Assembly (NCBI GenBank): GCA_002420185.1
Contig: DIHO01000020.1
Coordinates: 1-64,000, forward strand
Length of the DNA: 64,000 bases
Direction: 5' to 3'
Source: Opitutales bacterium UBA5694
Lineage (GTDB): Bacteria > Verrucomicrobiota > Verrucomicrobiia > Opitutales > Opitutaceae
How positions within the stretch are numbered: the stretch's first letter is position 1; every line of letters begins with the position of its first letter. The position numbers were made by a program, and so were the translations under genes. Shown here in pieces: positions 18,405-28,117 of this stretch. The notes beneath the pieces were generated by a model that was not told where the DNA came from, ran no database searches, and saw nothing but the letters and a program-made list of their open reading frames with translations.

Positions 18405-19417
18405 ATGACGGAATCAAACCGTAATACTCAAGGTCAAGGGAAAGGCCGAGATGCATGGAACCATCACGGCACGGTTGTTTTTTCACCCCTAGTCGACTGG
18501 CCGCCCAATCTGAAGGCATTTGTGCTAACTCTGACTAAACGTTGGTTGACCCTGTCTCGGAACGCCCTTTTTCTCATCGTAGCATGGCTTGTCTACCGAT
18601 ATTTTCTAACGGATTTGTCGACCATGCGATCGTTGTCGATCGAATGGGCTCTGCCCATTTTCACCGAAATCTGCTTCGAATGACCGTGGTCGCCAGTGGC
18701 TTGCATTTCTACTTGTTTACCTATCGGACCCAGGGCAAGCGGCTCAAATACGATGCCCCTGAACAATTGGAGAAGAGCGGCAATTTTTCATTTCGAAACC
18801 AGGTCTGAGACAACGTGTTTTGGTCGCTAGCTAGCGGAGTAACCGTCTGGTCCGCCTATGAGGTTTTTTATCTTTGGGCATTGGCCAACGGCGTGGTTCC
18901 GAGTTTCGATTTTTCGGATCATCTTTTTGTATTTTTAGTATGGTTACTAAAATTGCCCGTTCTGACGTCATCACATTTTTATTTGGTCCATCGTCTGTTG
19001 AATTGGCCGCCACTGTATCGACGGGTCCATCGGTTGCACCACCGCAACATTCAAATCGGGCCATGGTCTGGTATATCCATGCATCCGGTACAACACATTA
19101 TCTACATCTCTTCAGTGCTGGTTCATTTCGTGCTAACATCGCATCCCACAATTCTCCTTGTGCACCTCTACAGCAGGTACATGGGGCCGGCATTTTCCCA
19201 TGTTGGGTTCGAGAAGCTGCTGGTAAAAAATGATGCTATTGTCGATGCGGCTAATTTCCACCATCGCCTGCATCATCGTTTTTTTGAATGCAACTACGGA
19301 ACTGTCGACGCCCCCTGGGAGCGGCGGTTCGGCTCGACCCACGACGGATCGGATGCAGATACTGCAAGAGTAAGAGAGCAGAGACGACGGATGTACCGGG
19401 GGCATCCTCCCGTCTGA
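18405..19417 (+). pseudogene. Sterol desaturase / fatty acid hydroxylase, broken
   Basis: The full length of a bacterial sterol desaturase-family protein is present across three pieces. The ORF starts at 18405 (DAWNHHGTVVFSPLVDWP, typical N-terminus), shifts frame near 18655-18680, and then meets a TGA at 18806-18808 within FRNQV-stop-DNVFWSLASG. It finally runs open to 19417 and contains all the diiron histidine clusters: HRLLN, HRLHHRN, HPVQH and the C-terminal FHHRLHHRFF. In homologues the stop position is a charged residue, so a single C-to-T change of CGA would explain it. One frameshift plus one stop argue for recent inactivation or two sequence errors. Confidence 0.85.
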
Positions 19418-19760
19418 GAGCTTTACCACACAGTGCTCGCGACTATTCCAAATTTCATAAATTTTCTTCTATCCTTAATAACAACGTTTCCTCGTTCATC
19501 TACTACCACCAACGAACGCTCGGACAAAAGTCTTCATTCTCCCGCCTGGGTACATTCAATTTGAGCCAAGCATGCTCGGTTATTTTCAAGATTCAAACGC
19601 TTTCCTAGCGATGTCTATCCTTTGAAAGGAAGGGACTCACCTAAGTGTAGACCACGATTGAACGAAATCAATAGACCTCGTACCAATAAGCCTCATTGTT
19701 TTCGGCATCCTGTTTAAACCGCAGTATCTCCGTCCCTCTTAAATAAAAATTTAGCAAGAT
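19418..19760. other. Gap, no intact gene
   Basis: No intact gene. On the minus strand a frame with no start codon reads SERSLVVVDERGNVVIKDRR with one upstream TGA and ends near the sterol desaturase stop. It looks protein-like but matches no family I can name; it may be another relic. No terminator with a clear T-run was found. Confidence 0.3.
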
Positions 19761-20825
19761 ATGCTGATCTTCGACGCCCACCTAGACCTTGCCATGAACG
19801 CTCTCGAATGGAATCGCGACCTCCGCTGGCCGATTCCAGACATTCGTAGGTCTGAGAGGGGCATGACCGACAAGAACGACCGGGGCAACGGCACCGTATC
19901 GCTGCCCGCCATGCGCGAAGGCGGAATTGGCCTTTGTGTAGCAACGCAAATCGCCCGCTATGTCAAACCGGAGAATCCTCTACACGGCTGGAACTCCCCC
20001 GAGCAGGCTTGGGCTCAGACGCAAGGGCAACTCGCCTGGTACCGAGCGATGGAGTTCGCCGGAAAAATGGTTCAGATCACAGATCGCAAAGGACTGCTCG
20101 CCCATATTGACGCCTGGGAGATTGATCCAGAAAAAACCCCTATTGGCTACATCCTCAGTCTGGAAGGCGCCGACTCTATTCTCAGTTTTGATCACCTGGA
20201 GCAGTCCCGGGAGCAAGGTCTTCGTGCGATCGGGCCCGCCCATTACGGCCCGGGAACCTATGCCTATGGAACAGACTCGGACGGACCCCTCGGCGAAAAA
20301 GGGCGCCAATTGGTCAAAGAAATCGAACGGCTCGAGCTCATACTCGACGCCACCCATCTTTCCGATACCAGCTTCTGGGAAGCCATGGATATCTTCAGTG
20401 GCCGCGTTTGGGCCAGCCATTCGAATTGCCGTACCCTCGTGCCTAACGAACGCCAGTTCACCGACGAACAGATTCGCGAGTTGGTCAGTCGCGGAGCGGT
20501 TATTGGTGCGGTGCTAGATGCCTGGATGCTCATTCCCGGCTGGACAAAGCGAGTAACGAGACCGGAGAAACTCAAGCCCACCCTCGAACACATGGCTGAC
20601 AACATTGACCACATTTGCCAGTTAGCGGGAAACTCCCTCCACGCAGCTATCGGAACCGATCTAGATGGTGGTTTTGGCACCGAGCAAAGTCCCATCGATC
20701 TGGATACCATTTCCGACATTCAGAAGCTTTCCGGAATTCTTACCGAACGCGGCTACAAAGAAACCGACATTAACAATGTTTTAAGCAAAAATTGGATACG
20801 TTTTTTATTAGAAACATGGAAGTAA
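19761..20825 (+). CDS. Membrane dipeptidase family (peptidase M19)
   Basis: 354 residues of the renal dipeptidase family, the usual length. The binuclear zinc ligands are in place: His7 and Asp9 (DAHLDL), Glu135 (LSLEGAD), His199 (DATHLSD) and His220 (ASHSN), with Arg224 nearby and the GTDLDGGFG loop close to the C-terminus. M19 enzymes cleave dipeptides and some beta-lactam-like or D-amino-acid amides. No signal peptide is seen, so it is probably cytoplasmic. First of a plus-strand run (dipeptidase, DUF1080, deacetylase relic, isomerase-like). Confidence 0.92.
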   Translation: MLIFDAHLDLAMNALEWNRDLRWPIPDIRRSERGMTDKNDRGNGTVSLPAMREGGIGLCVATQIARYVKPENPLHGWNSPEQAWAQTQGQLAWYRAMEFAGKMVQITDRKGLLAHIDAWEIDPEKTPIGYILSLEGADSILSFDHLEQSREQGLRAIGPAHYGPGTYAYGTDSDGPLGEKGRQLVKEIERLELILDATHLSDTSFWEAMDIFSGRVWASHSNCRTLVPNERQFTDEQIRELVSRGAVIGAVLDAWMLIPGWTKRVTRPEKLKPTLEHMADNIDHICQLAGNSLHAAIGTDLDGGFGTEQSPIDLDTISDIQKLSGILTERGYKETDINNVLSKNWIRFLLETWK

Positions 20826-20846
20826 TTTTAACTAGTCAAAAGAATC

Positions 20847-21644
20847 ATGAAACACATATCCGATCAATCAAAAATCCGCAGTATCATACTCGACAGGGTG
20901 CTCCTCTGTACCGCTTCCCTTTTCCTAATACTAATTCTCGGCTGTACTTCCTCCGATAACGAGGCATTTCCGGAATCCCAAGGCTGGGTCTCTCTGTTCA
21001 ATGGCAAGGATTTGACCGGTTGGGGGTTCAAAATTGAGGGAGCCAAAGACATTTGGAGCGTCAAAGACGGGGTCATCGACTGCGAGCCGAACCTAAAAAT
21101 GGAAGGTGACAAGAATATTTGGTCAAGCAAAGAGCTCAAGGACTTTACGCTTCACGCGGAGTGGCGACTCAAGCGAACCGAAGGAATATACAACACCCCC
21201 ACCGTGCTTCCGGACGGTAGTTACCTCTTGGATGCAGTTGGGGAAAAAGTGACAACTCCTTCTCCTGGAGCTGACTCAGGCATTTATCTTCGCGGATCCT
21301 CGAAGGCTCAGCTCAACATCTGGACTTGGCCCATCGGATCCGGAGAAGTCTACGGCTATCGCAATAATCAAAAGGACCCCCTGATTCGAGCAGGGGTCAC
21401 TCCCAAAGTGAACGCCGATAATCCGGTCGGTGAATGGAATACCTTTCACGTCACCCTCAAGGGCGATAGACTAACAGTGGACCTAAATGGGAAACGGGTC
21501 CTCGACAACGCTCAACTGCCTGGCATTCCAGAGAGCGGTCCTATCGTGCTACAACACCACGGTGGCTACGATTCGGTTAAGCAGGAGTGGAATGGAGCTT
21601 CCAGCCTCGTACAGTTCCGCAATATCTACGTCAAAGAGCTATAG
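20847..21644 (+). CDS. DUF1080 lipoprotein
   Basis: 265 residues. A hydrophobic N-terminal segment ends in lipobox LILGC (Cys33), so it is a probable lipoprotein facing the periplasm. The remainder is one DUF1080 domain: WVSLFNGKDLTGWGFK opening, DSGIYLRGSSKAQLNIW core and the closing VQFRNIYVKEL. This family includes 3-keto-disaccharide hydrolases. It lies 22 bases after the M19 gene, so the two form an operon; the isomerase-like gene follows. Confidence 0.9.
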   Translation: MKHISDQSKIRSIILDRVLLCTASLFLILILGCTSSDNEAFPESQGWVSLFNGKDLTGWGFKIEGAKDIWSVKDGVIDCEPNLKMEGDKNIWSSKELKDFTLHAEWRLKRTEGIYNTPTVLPDGSYLLDAVGEKVTTPSPGADSGIYLRGSSKAQLNIWTWPIGSGEVYGYRNNQKDPLIRAGVTPKVNADNPVGEWNTFHVTLKGDRLTVDLNGKRVLDNAQLPGIPESGPIVLQHHGGYDSVKQEWNGASSLVQFRNIYVKEL

Positions 21645-21656
21645 ACAACTCAAACC

Positions 21657-21900
21657 ATGTCCAAGGAAAAAACTATCCCAGCGATATTTACTCATCCGGA
21701 CGACATTGAATTCAGCACGGCAGGACCACTGCTTTTACTTTTTCAGCACGGTTGAGCTACGCATAACTTCAATCTTTAATCCGGCGATCTCCGAGCACCC
21801 ATCCGATAAATACGATAATGGGAGCCCGAAAATTGCCACTAACCTTGCAAAAGCCCGAATGAGCCATTTACAAAGCTACCGACACTGTTAGGCTACATTC
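21657..21900 (+). pseudogene. PIG-L (LmbE-like) deacetylase relic
   Basis: ATG 21657 opens a 32-codon frame reading IPAIFTHPDDIEFSTAG, the exact start of PIG-L family N-deacetylases, including the zinc-binding HPDD motif, and stops at TGA 21753-21755. Reading on in the same frame through further stops (TAA at 21777 and three more) still gives family-like text: ATHNFNL, SGDLRAP and a helix before PFTKLPTLLG. So the coding frame is preserved while at least five stop codons have accrued. PIG-L enzymes deacetylate N-acetyl-glucosamine-type substrates; the loss removes that step from this operon. Confidence 0.7.
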
Positions 21901-21925
21901 TAATTATATAACCCCAACCAAATTC

Positions 21926-22807
21926 ATGAACCGATCCATACCACGTAGAACTGCTATCAAATCTTTAGCCACAGGGGCCGCCGCAGCAGCAGCAACCCAA
22001 GCAATAACCAGCCAGGCCAGTGCCGCCCATCACGGCAGTAAACTCAAGGGAAACATCAATCACTCGGTTTGTAAATGGTGCTACAAAGGCATTGAGCTGG
22101 ACCCGTTCTGCGAAGCAGTCAAGGGAATGGGTTTGAACGCAGTCGACTTGATTGCCATTGAGGACTTTCCCACTCTTCAAAAACACGGTCTTAGTTGCTC
22201 CTTAGTCACCGGAGTTCCCGGGGGTATCAAGAAGGGTTTAAACCGCGAGGAAAACCACGAAACCCTGATTGGTTGGTTTGAAGAAGTGTGCCCACAGATC
22301 AGCAATGCGGGATACAAGCAAGTCGTTTGCTTCTCCGGAAACCGGGACGGCCTGAGCGATATCCAAGGTCTCGCCAACTGCGCCAAGGGGCTCAACCAGA
22401 TTGTCCCCATCGCGGAAAAATACGGCGTCACCGTCGTTATGGAGCTACTCAACTCCAAGGTAAACCATGCGGATTACATGGCGGACCTCAGCAGCTGGGG
22501 GGTTGCCTTATGCGACACGGTGGGCTCAGAAGCCTTCAAGCTTCTTTACGATATTTACCACATGCAGATCATGGAAGGAGACGTCATCGCTACGATCCGT
22601 AAGAATCACGAGTACTACTCTCACTACCATACAGGCGGCGTTCCAGGACGGGCTGAAATAGATACGACACAAGAGCTCTACTATCCCGCCATCATGGAAG
22701 CCATAATGGAAACTGGCTTCGACGGCTACGTCGCCCAAGAGTTTATTCCTGCCGGTCCCAATCCACTCGCGTCACTCGAAGCAGCTGTACATATCTGCGA
22801 CGTGTAG
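21926..22807 (+). CDS. Tat-exported hydroxypyruvate-isomerase-like TIM barrel
   Basis: 293 residues with a twin-arginine signal (PRRTAIKS, Arg7-Arg8) followed by an Ala-rich h-region. The mature part is a xylose-isomerase-like TIM barrel (AP_endonuc_2 family) close to hydroxypyruvate isomerase: NHSVCKWCYK start, glutamate in VVMELLNSK, the LLYDIYHMQIMEGD metal and catalytic segment, His in HYHTGGVPGR and the closing Glu in YVAQEF. Exported members are common in Verrucomicrobia and Planctomycetes and act on sugars or keto-sugars. Placed after two glycan-related genes, it may isomerise their product. Confidence 0.88.
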   Translation: MNRSIPRRTAIKSLATGAAAAAATQAITSQASAAHHGSKLKGNINHSVCKWCYKGIELDPFCEAVKGMGLNAVDLIAIEDFPTLQKHGLSCSLVTGVPGGIKKGLNREENHETLIGWFEEVCPQISNAGYKQVVCFSGNRDGLSDIQGLANCAKGLNQIVPIAEKYGVTVVMELLNSKVNHADYMADLSSWGVALCDTVGSEAFKLLYDIYHMQIMEGDVIATIRKNHEYYSHYHTGGVPGRAEIDTTQELYYPAIMEAIMETGFDGYVAQEFIPAGPNPLASLEAAVHICDV

Positions 22808-23127
22808 ACCTCAAGTTGCAGTCTGCTATACTGCCACCTCTTGTTCGCTCTTTATAGGAGCGGTTTCACAACGCGACGTCAAATGCCTGATACCATTGTC
22901 TGCTGAGGTCAAACATCGAGCATGGAAACAATCTAGTAAGCTTGTCACACTTGCCCACTAAAACAACCCGTCCCTTCAAACGACTGACTTAGAGTTAGTG
23001 CTCTGGGGTGGTAGGTTTTGCCAATCTTACTCAATCTTGACTCTGAATAGTTTGACTGCCTCTTCCAAAGTCTCGGATAATACCGACCACCTTGCTCTTG
23101 AGCAAAGACTGTAAAAAGCAGGATGCT
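22808..23127. other. Gap with a REP-like fragment
   Basis: No gene found on either strand. It holds a REP-like element at 22855-22877. An AGGA ribosome-binding site precedes the ATG at 23128. Confidence 0.5.
22855..22877. repeat. REP-like palindromic fragment
   Basis: TAGGAGCGGTTTCACAACGCGA resembles the elements at 61198-61287 and 33773-33798 in its GGAGCGG start and CGCGA end, with the inner part degraded. Confidence 0.45.
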
Positions 23128-26124
23128 ATGCCCCGATCTAACTTAGCTGCAATAATTTCAATTTTGTGTCCCCTAGCACTCCTTCCCATCGCTGAATCAT
23201 CCGATTCTTCCAAAAACGCACAAGCCGCAGTAGATCAGATCGAGGATATCGAATTCAACCGGCACATTAGACCCATACTCTCGAATAATTGCTTCTTCTG
23301 CCACGGTCCTGATAAAGAGAAGCGCGAGGGTGATCTTCGTCTCGACATACGAGAGGATGCCATCGAAGCATTCGCCTTTGTCCCTGGAAACACAGATGAC
23401 GGTGAGTTGCTCCATCGGATATTCAGCGATGACCCCAATGAAGTCATGCCGGAACCAAAGTCAAATAAGTTGCTTACGGAAACCGAAAAACTTTTACTGA
23501 AACGCTGGATTGCAGAAGGGGCTGTCTACGAAAGCCACTGGTCCTACAATCCAGTCAAACGTCCAACGCAAAACGGTATCGATGAGATCGTGTCCCAGCG
23601 ACTGAAGGAGAAGCGTTTAAAGCCATCATTGGAAGCCCGTAAAGAAACCCTGATCCGCCGAGTCTCCCTCGACCTAATCGGCCTTCCTCCATCGACCGAA
23701 GAGGTAAAGGCCTTTGTGAACGACCAGCGAACTGACGCTTACGAGCGACTCGTTGACCGGCTCCTCGAATCCAAACACTACGGAGAAAAAATGGCTATTC
23801 ACTGGCTCGACGCGGTTCGATATGCCGACACAGTAGGCTACCACGGCGACCAAGAGCGCGACGCAACTCCCTTTCGCGACTATGTGATCAAATCCTTCAA
23901 CGAGAATAAGCCTTATGACCAATTCACCCGAGAGCAACTCGCCGGAGACCTTCTTCCCAATCCGACAATTGAACAACTGGTAGCCGCCAGCTACAATCGC
24001 CTCAATCAAATTAGCCGGGAGGGAGGCATACAGGACAAGGAGTACATCAAAAAATACCAGTCCGAACGGGTCCGCACTACCGCCACTACTTGGCTCGGCT
24101 CAACCATGGCCTGCGCGGAATGCCATGACCACAAGTTCGACCCATTCACCACCAAAGATTTCTACAGCATGGCCGCCTTTTTCGCGGATATATTGGAGAA
24201 AGGTGCATACACCGGAGATGGCTCCTACCAAGAAGATGTATCCAAATACCTCGGAGGTCCAACGAAACACGAGGGCTGGTTTGGCCCTGAAGTAAGTGTA
24301 CCCAACTATGTGTTTCACGAGAATCCAGAAGCGGTAAAGAAGGCGATCGCAGGGAAAGAGCAATTTATGGCCACCGGCTCGCCAGAGGCCATCTCGGAAT
24401 ACGAACAATGGTTGCAACTTCAGCGCTCGCTTGCAGAGGACAACACCCCATTAGATACTAAATTTGCCTATACCAACGCCCATCACAAGACGACAAAAGC
24501 CGAATCAATCGATATCCTTTCTTATCCCTACGGATTGGAAAAACTGGCATCCATTGAATTTGATGCCCGAATTGCGCTTTATAGCGGGCCGCTTGGCATT
24601 GAGATAAGGTATGAACTTAACGGTCAAATACTTAAGAAAGCCTATCATCTCGGCGATAATTTCGAAGGGAAGCTGGACAACCAGTCAAACACGCCCGTTG
24701 TCAAAGCAACCCCTCTGCTCTACAAGGGCGTTTGGCATCCGATTAGTCTAAGGAGGGATACGCTCGATCTGCCCGATACCGCAAAGCTCGTCTCCATTCT
24801 CCCCCTCAAGGGGACTGCCGGAGGCTTTCGTAATTTCCGCATCCGAACCCTTCGCCAAGGTTCGCAATTTGGTGTTTTGAGCAAGCCAGGCCAGAAATCC
24901 CTAGCCGCGATTCTAGACAACCACGCAGATATCGAAGCCCAAGTCCAGCTGAAGCAGGAGTTTTTTATCCATCATTCGAATACTTTCGCTAAGCAACGTG
25001 AAGAAATTGATGGACTCAAGAAAGAGCTTTACGGCAACCGCTACACTCCTCTCACTGTGAGCGCCCAACCGCGAGAGGTTAAAGTTCTCCCTCGGGGTAA
25101 TTGGATGGATGAAAGCGGAGAAACGGTGTTGCCCGCAAGTCCCTCCTTTTTGCCCAATGCTATTGAATCCAATGATTCTAAAAGACTCAACCGACTCGAT
25201 CTCGCCCATTGGATTGTGAATCCTCAGAATCCCCTAACCGCTCGAACCTTTGTCAATCGAGTATGGGCGATATACTTTGGCACCCCTCTATCGAACGCCC
25301 CTGAGGACCTCGGATTGCAAGGAGAGTATCCGCCCTATCCTGAGTTGCTAGACTGGCTTGCAGCAGAGTTTGTCGACTCCGGTTGGGATATTAAACACTT
25401 AGTCCGCGAGATCGTAAGCTCTGCAACCTACCGCCAATCGAGCGACGTTTCCGAAAAACTGTATGAGATCGATCCTTACAACCGTTTCCTTGCACGCCAA
25501 AGCCCCATTCGACTGTCCGCAGAGATCATAAGGGATAATTCCCTGAAGATCAGTGGCCTTCTCAACACCAAAATGGGTGGGCCAAGTGTGCGGCCCTACC
25601 AGCCTCAAGGTCACTATCGAAACCTGAATTTTCCCATACGACAGTACGCTCATGACACGGACCAAAACCAGTACCGTCGTGGAGTCTACATCCATTGGCA
25701 GCGCACATTTCTCCATCCTATGTTGACTGCTTTCGACGCGGGTGGTCGCGATGAATGCATCGTAAAGCGAGATCTGTCCAACACCCCCATTCAAGCGCTA
25801 AATCTCCTCAATGACCCCACACAAGTAGAAGCAGCCAAAGCGTTGGCAGAAATTCTTATGAAGGAGAAGAGCGATCAGGCTCGAATCGAGACTGCCTACC
25901 AGCACGCACTCGCGCGAAGACCCACGGCCAAAGAGCGAAAAACGCTCAAAGCATTCATCAACCGCGAACGAAAACGTTTCGAGAATAAAGAAAACCAAAC
26001 TGACGCTTTTCTCAGCATCGGACTAAAAACCCCGGATCCCAATCATCCACCTGTAGAACTCGCCGCTTTAACGAGTATGAGTCGAGCAATTCTAAATCTT
26101 CACGAAACCATAACTCGGTATTAA
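23128..26124 (+). CDS. DUF1549/DUF1553 protein with PSCyt1 heme domain
   Basis: 998 residues from ATG 23128, which has AGGA upstream and begins a proper signal peptide; a TTG 12 codons earlier is less likely. Domains in order: planctomycete cytochrome C (PSCyt1) with CFFCH at residues 55-59, a DUF1549 domain from about residue 145, and a DUF1553 domain in the last 300 residues (LNRLDLAHWIVNP, NRVWAIYFG and the FDAGGRDECIVKRDLSNTP segment). These large secreted proteins are nearly restricted to PVC bacteria and always pair with a DUF1501 protein, as here. Their function is unproven; they are linked to polysaccharide degradation loci. Confidence 0.93.
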   Translation: MPRSNLAAIISILCPLALLPIAESSDSSKNAQAAVDQIEDIEFNRHIRPILSNNCFFCHGPDKEKREGDLRLDIREDAIEAFAFVPGNTDDGELLHRIFSDDPNEVMPEPKSNKLLTETEKLLLKRWIAEGAVYESHWSYNPVKRPTQNGIDEIVSQRLKEKRLKPSLEARKETLIRRVSLDLIGLPPSTEEVKAFVNDQRTDAYERLVDRLLESKHYGEKMAIHWLDAVRYADTVGYHGDQERDATPFRDYVIKSFNENKPYDQFTREQLAGDLLPNPTIEQLVAASYNRLNQISREGGIQDKEYIKKYQSERVRTTATTWLGSTMACAECHDHKFDPFTTKDFYSMAAFFADILEKGAYTGDGSYQEDVSKYLGGPTKHEGWFGPEVSVPNYVFHENPEAVKKAIAGKEQFMATGSPEAISEYEQWLQLQRSLAEDNTPLDTKFAYTNAHHKTTKAESIDILSYPYGLEKLASIEFDARIALYSGPLGIEIRYELNGQILKKAYHLGDNFEGKLDNQSNTPVVKATPLLYKGVWHPISLRRDTLDLPDTAKLVSILPLKGTAGGFRNFRIRTLRQGSQFGVLSKPGQKSLAAILDNHADIEAQVQLKQEFFIHHSNTFAKQREEIDGLKKELYGNRYTPLTVSAQPREVKVLPRGNWMDESGETVLPASPSFLPNAIESNDSKRLNRLDLAHWIVNPQNPLTARTFVNRVWAIYFGTPLSNAPEDLGLQGEYPPYPELLDWLAAEFVDSGWDIKHLVREIVSSATYRQSSDVSEKLYEIDPYNRFLARQSPIRLSAEIIRDNSLKISGLLNTKMGGPSVRPYQPQGHYRNLNFPIRQYAHDTDQNQYRRGVYIHWQRTFLHPMLTAFDAGGRDECIVKRDLSNTPIQALNLLNDPTQVEAAKALAEILMKEKSDQARIETAYQHALARRPTAKERKTLKAFINRERKRFENKENQTDAFLSIGLKTPDPNHPPVELAALTSMSRAILNLHETITRY

Positions 26125-26190
26125 CTATCAGCTCTTGGCCATTCGCTATTTTTAATTAGTGCCCCACAAATCAAAATTCAATAATTAATA

Positions 26191-27594
26191 ATGTCGTCGC
26201 TTTCTAATTACATAACGGAAATAAATCGCCGATCTTTCCTTAAGAAATCGCTCTCAAGCCTTGGAACTTTGGCCTTGGGTGATCTTCTTTCTGGCGAAAA
26301 TCCCAACCAAGACGGCCTCCACCATCCTGCCAAAGTCAAGCGCATCATCCATCTGTGTATGGCAGGTGGACCGTCCCACCTCGAAACCTTTGACTACAAG
26401 CCAGCATTAGAGTCTCACCATGGTCAGGCGATGCCCGAGTCCTTTACCGCCGGCGAGCAAATCGCACAATTACAAGACAAGGAGCTAAAGGTAAAGGGTC
26501 CCACTTTCCCCTTTGCCCGCCACGGGAAAAGTGGTATTGAAATCACTGATCGCTTCCCACACATCGCTTCCCTAGCAGACGAGATCGCAGTGGTCCGATC
26601 CATGTTTACAGAACAGATAAATCACGATCCTGCACATACTTTCATGAATACTGGCTCGATTATACCCGGTCGCCCCAGTATGGGAGCTTGGACGCATTAC
26701 GGACTCGGGAGCCTTTCGAACGACCTTCCCGGATACGTTGTCCTCACATCCCACGGAGGAGGCCAAGGACAACCGATTTCCGCCCGCCAGTGGAACAATG
26801 GATTCCTTCCTAGCAAGCATCAAGGAGTTGAATTGCGGTCCGAGGGAGACCCCGTTTACTACGTAGGGAATCCTGACGGAATCAGCCGAAGCTCTCAAGG
26901 TGATCTCGTTGAGACTATCAACTCCCTGAATAACCATCTCGCGTCCAATCGGCATGACCCGGAAATCGCGACCCGTATTGCCCAGTATGAACTCGCCTTC
27001 CAAATGCAAGCGTCGGTTCCTGACTTAGCCGACTTCTCGAGGGAGCCGAAAAACGTACTGGATCTCTACGGCTGTACACCGGGTGACGGATCTTACGCAT
27101 CCAATTGTCTCATGGCACGACGCTTAGCTGAGCGGGGAGTAAGATTTATTCAATTGTATCACCGAGGTTGGGACCACCACGGTTCCTTAGAAAAGAATTT
27201 CAAAACGACTTCCGGATTAACCGACCAGCCAACAGCCGCACTGATTAAGGATCTTAAAATGCGCGGAATGCTCGACGATACCCTCATCATTTGGGGAGGT
27301 GAGTTTGGGCGAACACCCATGAGTCAAGGAGCCGCAGGTGATGGCCGCGACCACCACATCAAAGGCTTCTCAATTTTCCTAGCTGGAGGCGGGATTAAGG
27401 GAGGCACGGTCTACGGATCTACAGACGAATTTGGATACGCTGCGGAAGAAAATCCGACCGCAGTTCACGACCTTCATGCCACTATGCTTCATCTCCTAGG
27501 CATCGACCACAAACGGCTTACCTACCGTTTTCAAGGACGCGACTTCCGCCTCACCGATGTACACGGTCACATCGTAGACGGAATTCTTGCATAG
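26191..27594 (+). CDS. DUF1501 protein, Tat-exported
   Basis: 467 residues with a twin-arginine signal (INRRSFLKKS) at the N-terminus. DUF1501 proteins belong to the alkaline-phosphatase/sulfatase superfamily fold; seen here are HLCMAGGPSHLETFDYKP near the start, the GWDHHGSL segment and GGEFGRTPMSQG with DHHIKGFS, which hold the predicted metal ligands. It lies 66 bases after the DUF1549/DUF1553 gene, the conserved two-gene pair of PVC genomes. Probably acts in the periplasm with its partner on sulfated or other glycans; biochemistry not established. Confidence 0.93.
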   Translation: MSSLSNYITEINRRSFLKKSLSSLGTLALGDLLSGENPNQDGLHHPAKVKRIIHLCMAGGPSHLETFDYKPALESHHGQAMPESFTAGEQIAQLQDKELKVKGPTFPFARHGKSGIEITDRFPHIASLADEIAVVRSMFTEQINHDPAHTFMNTGSIIPGRPSMGAWTHYGLGSLSNDLPGYVVLTSHGGGQGQPISARQWNNGFLPSKHQGVELRSEGDPVYYVGNPDGISRSSQGDLVETINSLNNHLASNRHDPEIATRIAQYELAFQMQASVPDLADFSREPKNVLDLYGCTPGDGSYASNCLMARRLAERGVRFIQLYHRGWDHHGSLEKNFKTTSGLTDQPTAALIKDLKMRGMLDDTLIIWGGEFGRTPMSQGAAGDGRDHHIKGFSIFLAGGGIKGGTVYGSTDEFGYAAEENPTAVHDLHATMLHLLGIDHKRLTYRFQGRDFRLTDVHGHIVDGILA

Positions 27595-27662
27595 GTATTG
27601 CAATGCAATTACTTATCAGCGGTTTAGACCTCAATCTGGATAGCTCGCCTGAATCATAATAA

Positions 27663-27962
27663 GCAAAAATCTCAACAGGATCAGTCGAAATCAAGGATTT
27701 GAGCTCCCTAGACAGCTTCGCTCCAGGCGGAATCATTCGGCTTTCGATTGTGGCAGGATTTGAACAGATCGCGGAAAACGCATCGGAAGATGAAATGATC
27801 GCTAATCTTTCAAAGCATAATCGCAAACTCGTGGCTAACCTGTCCATGGCTCGAGATCTTGTAGGGAAAAACGGAGATAATAAGACCGAAGGCCTAATGA
27901 CCACACGCATTCAAATTCACGAAAAGCACATTTGGATGTTGGACAGCTTTCTCGCCTCTTAA
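27663..27962 (+). pseudogene. Dps/ferritin-like protein, C-terminal relic
   Basis: The open frame from 27663 to the TAA at 27960-27962 matches the C-terminal half of Dps: a DEMIANLSKHNRKLVANL helix, a KNGDNKTEGLMTTRIQIHEK helix and the terminal WMLDSFL. The N-terminal half with the ferroxidase His, Asp and Glu residues is missing. Directly upstream are two stops in tandem (TAATAA at 27657-27662), and before them an 18-codon ATG frame (27603) of unclear origin. Dps protects DNA and stores iron. A TTG at 27699 could start a shorter product, but without the iron site it could not work as Dps. Confidence 0.65.
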
Positions 27963-28117
27963 CCCTGAAGTCGAATACCGCAACGCTTGTTCCTCTTTGA
28001 AGAAACTCGATCGGATTGAACAGGAATCAATCTGGTCCTCGGAAAAGCAACCATTCTCCAGTACAAATAAATTCGCTGGCCCTGACCTCAGAAACCACAA
28101 TACTCTTAATTCTTATG

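Noticed and set aside
28016..28117. N-terminal extension of the DoxX protein
   Set aside because: Residues are polar and unlike any DoxX start; the ATG at 28118 begins the first membrane helix.
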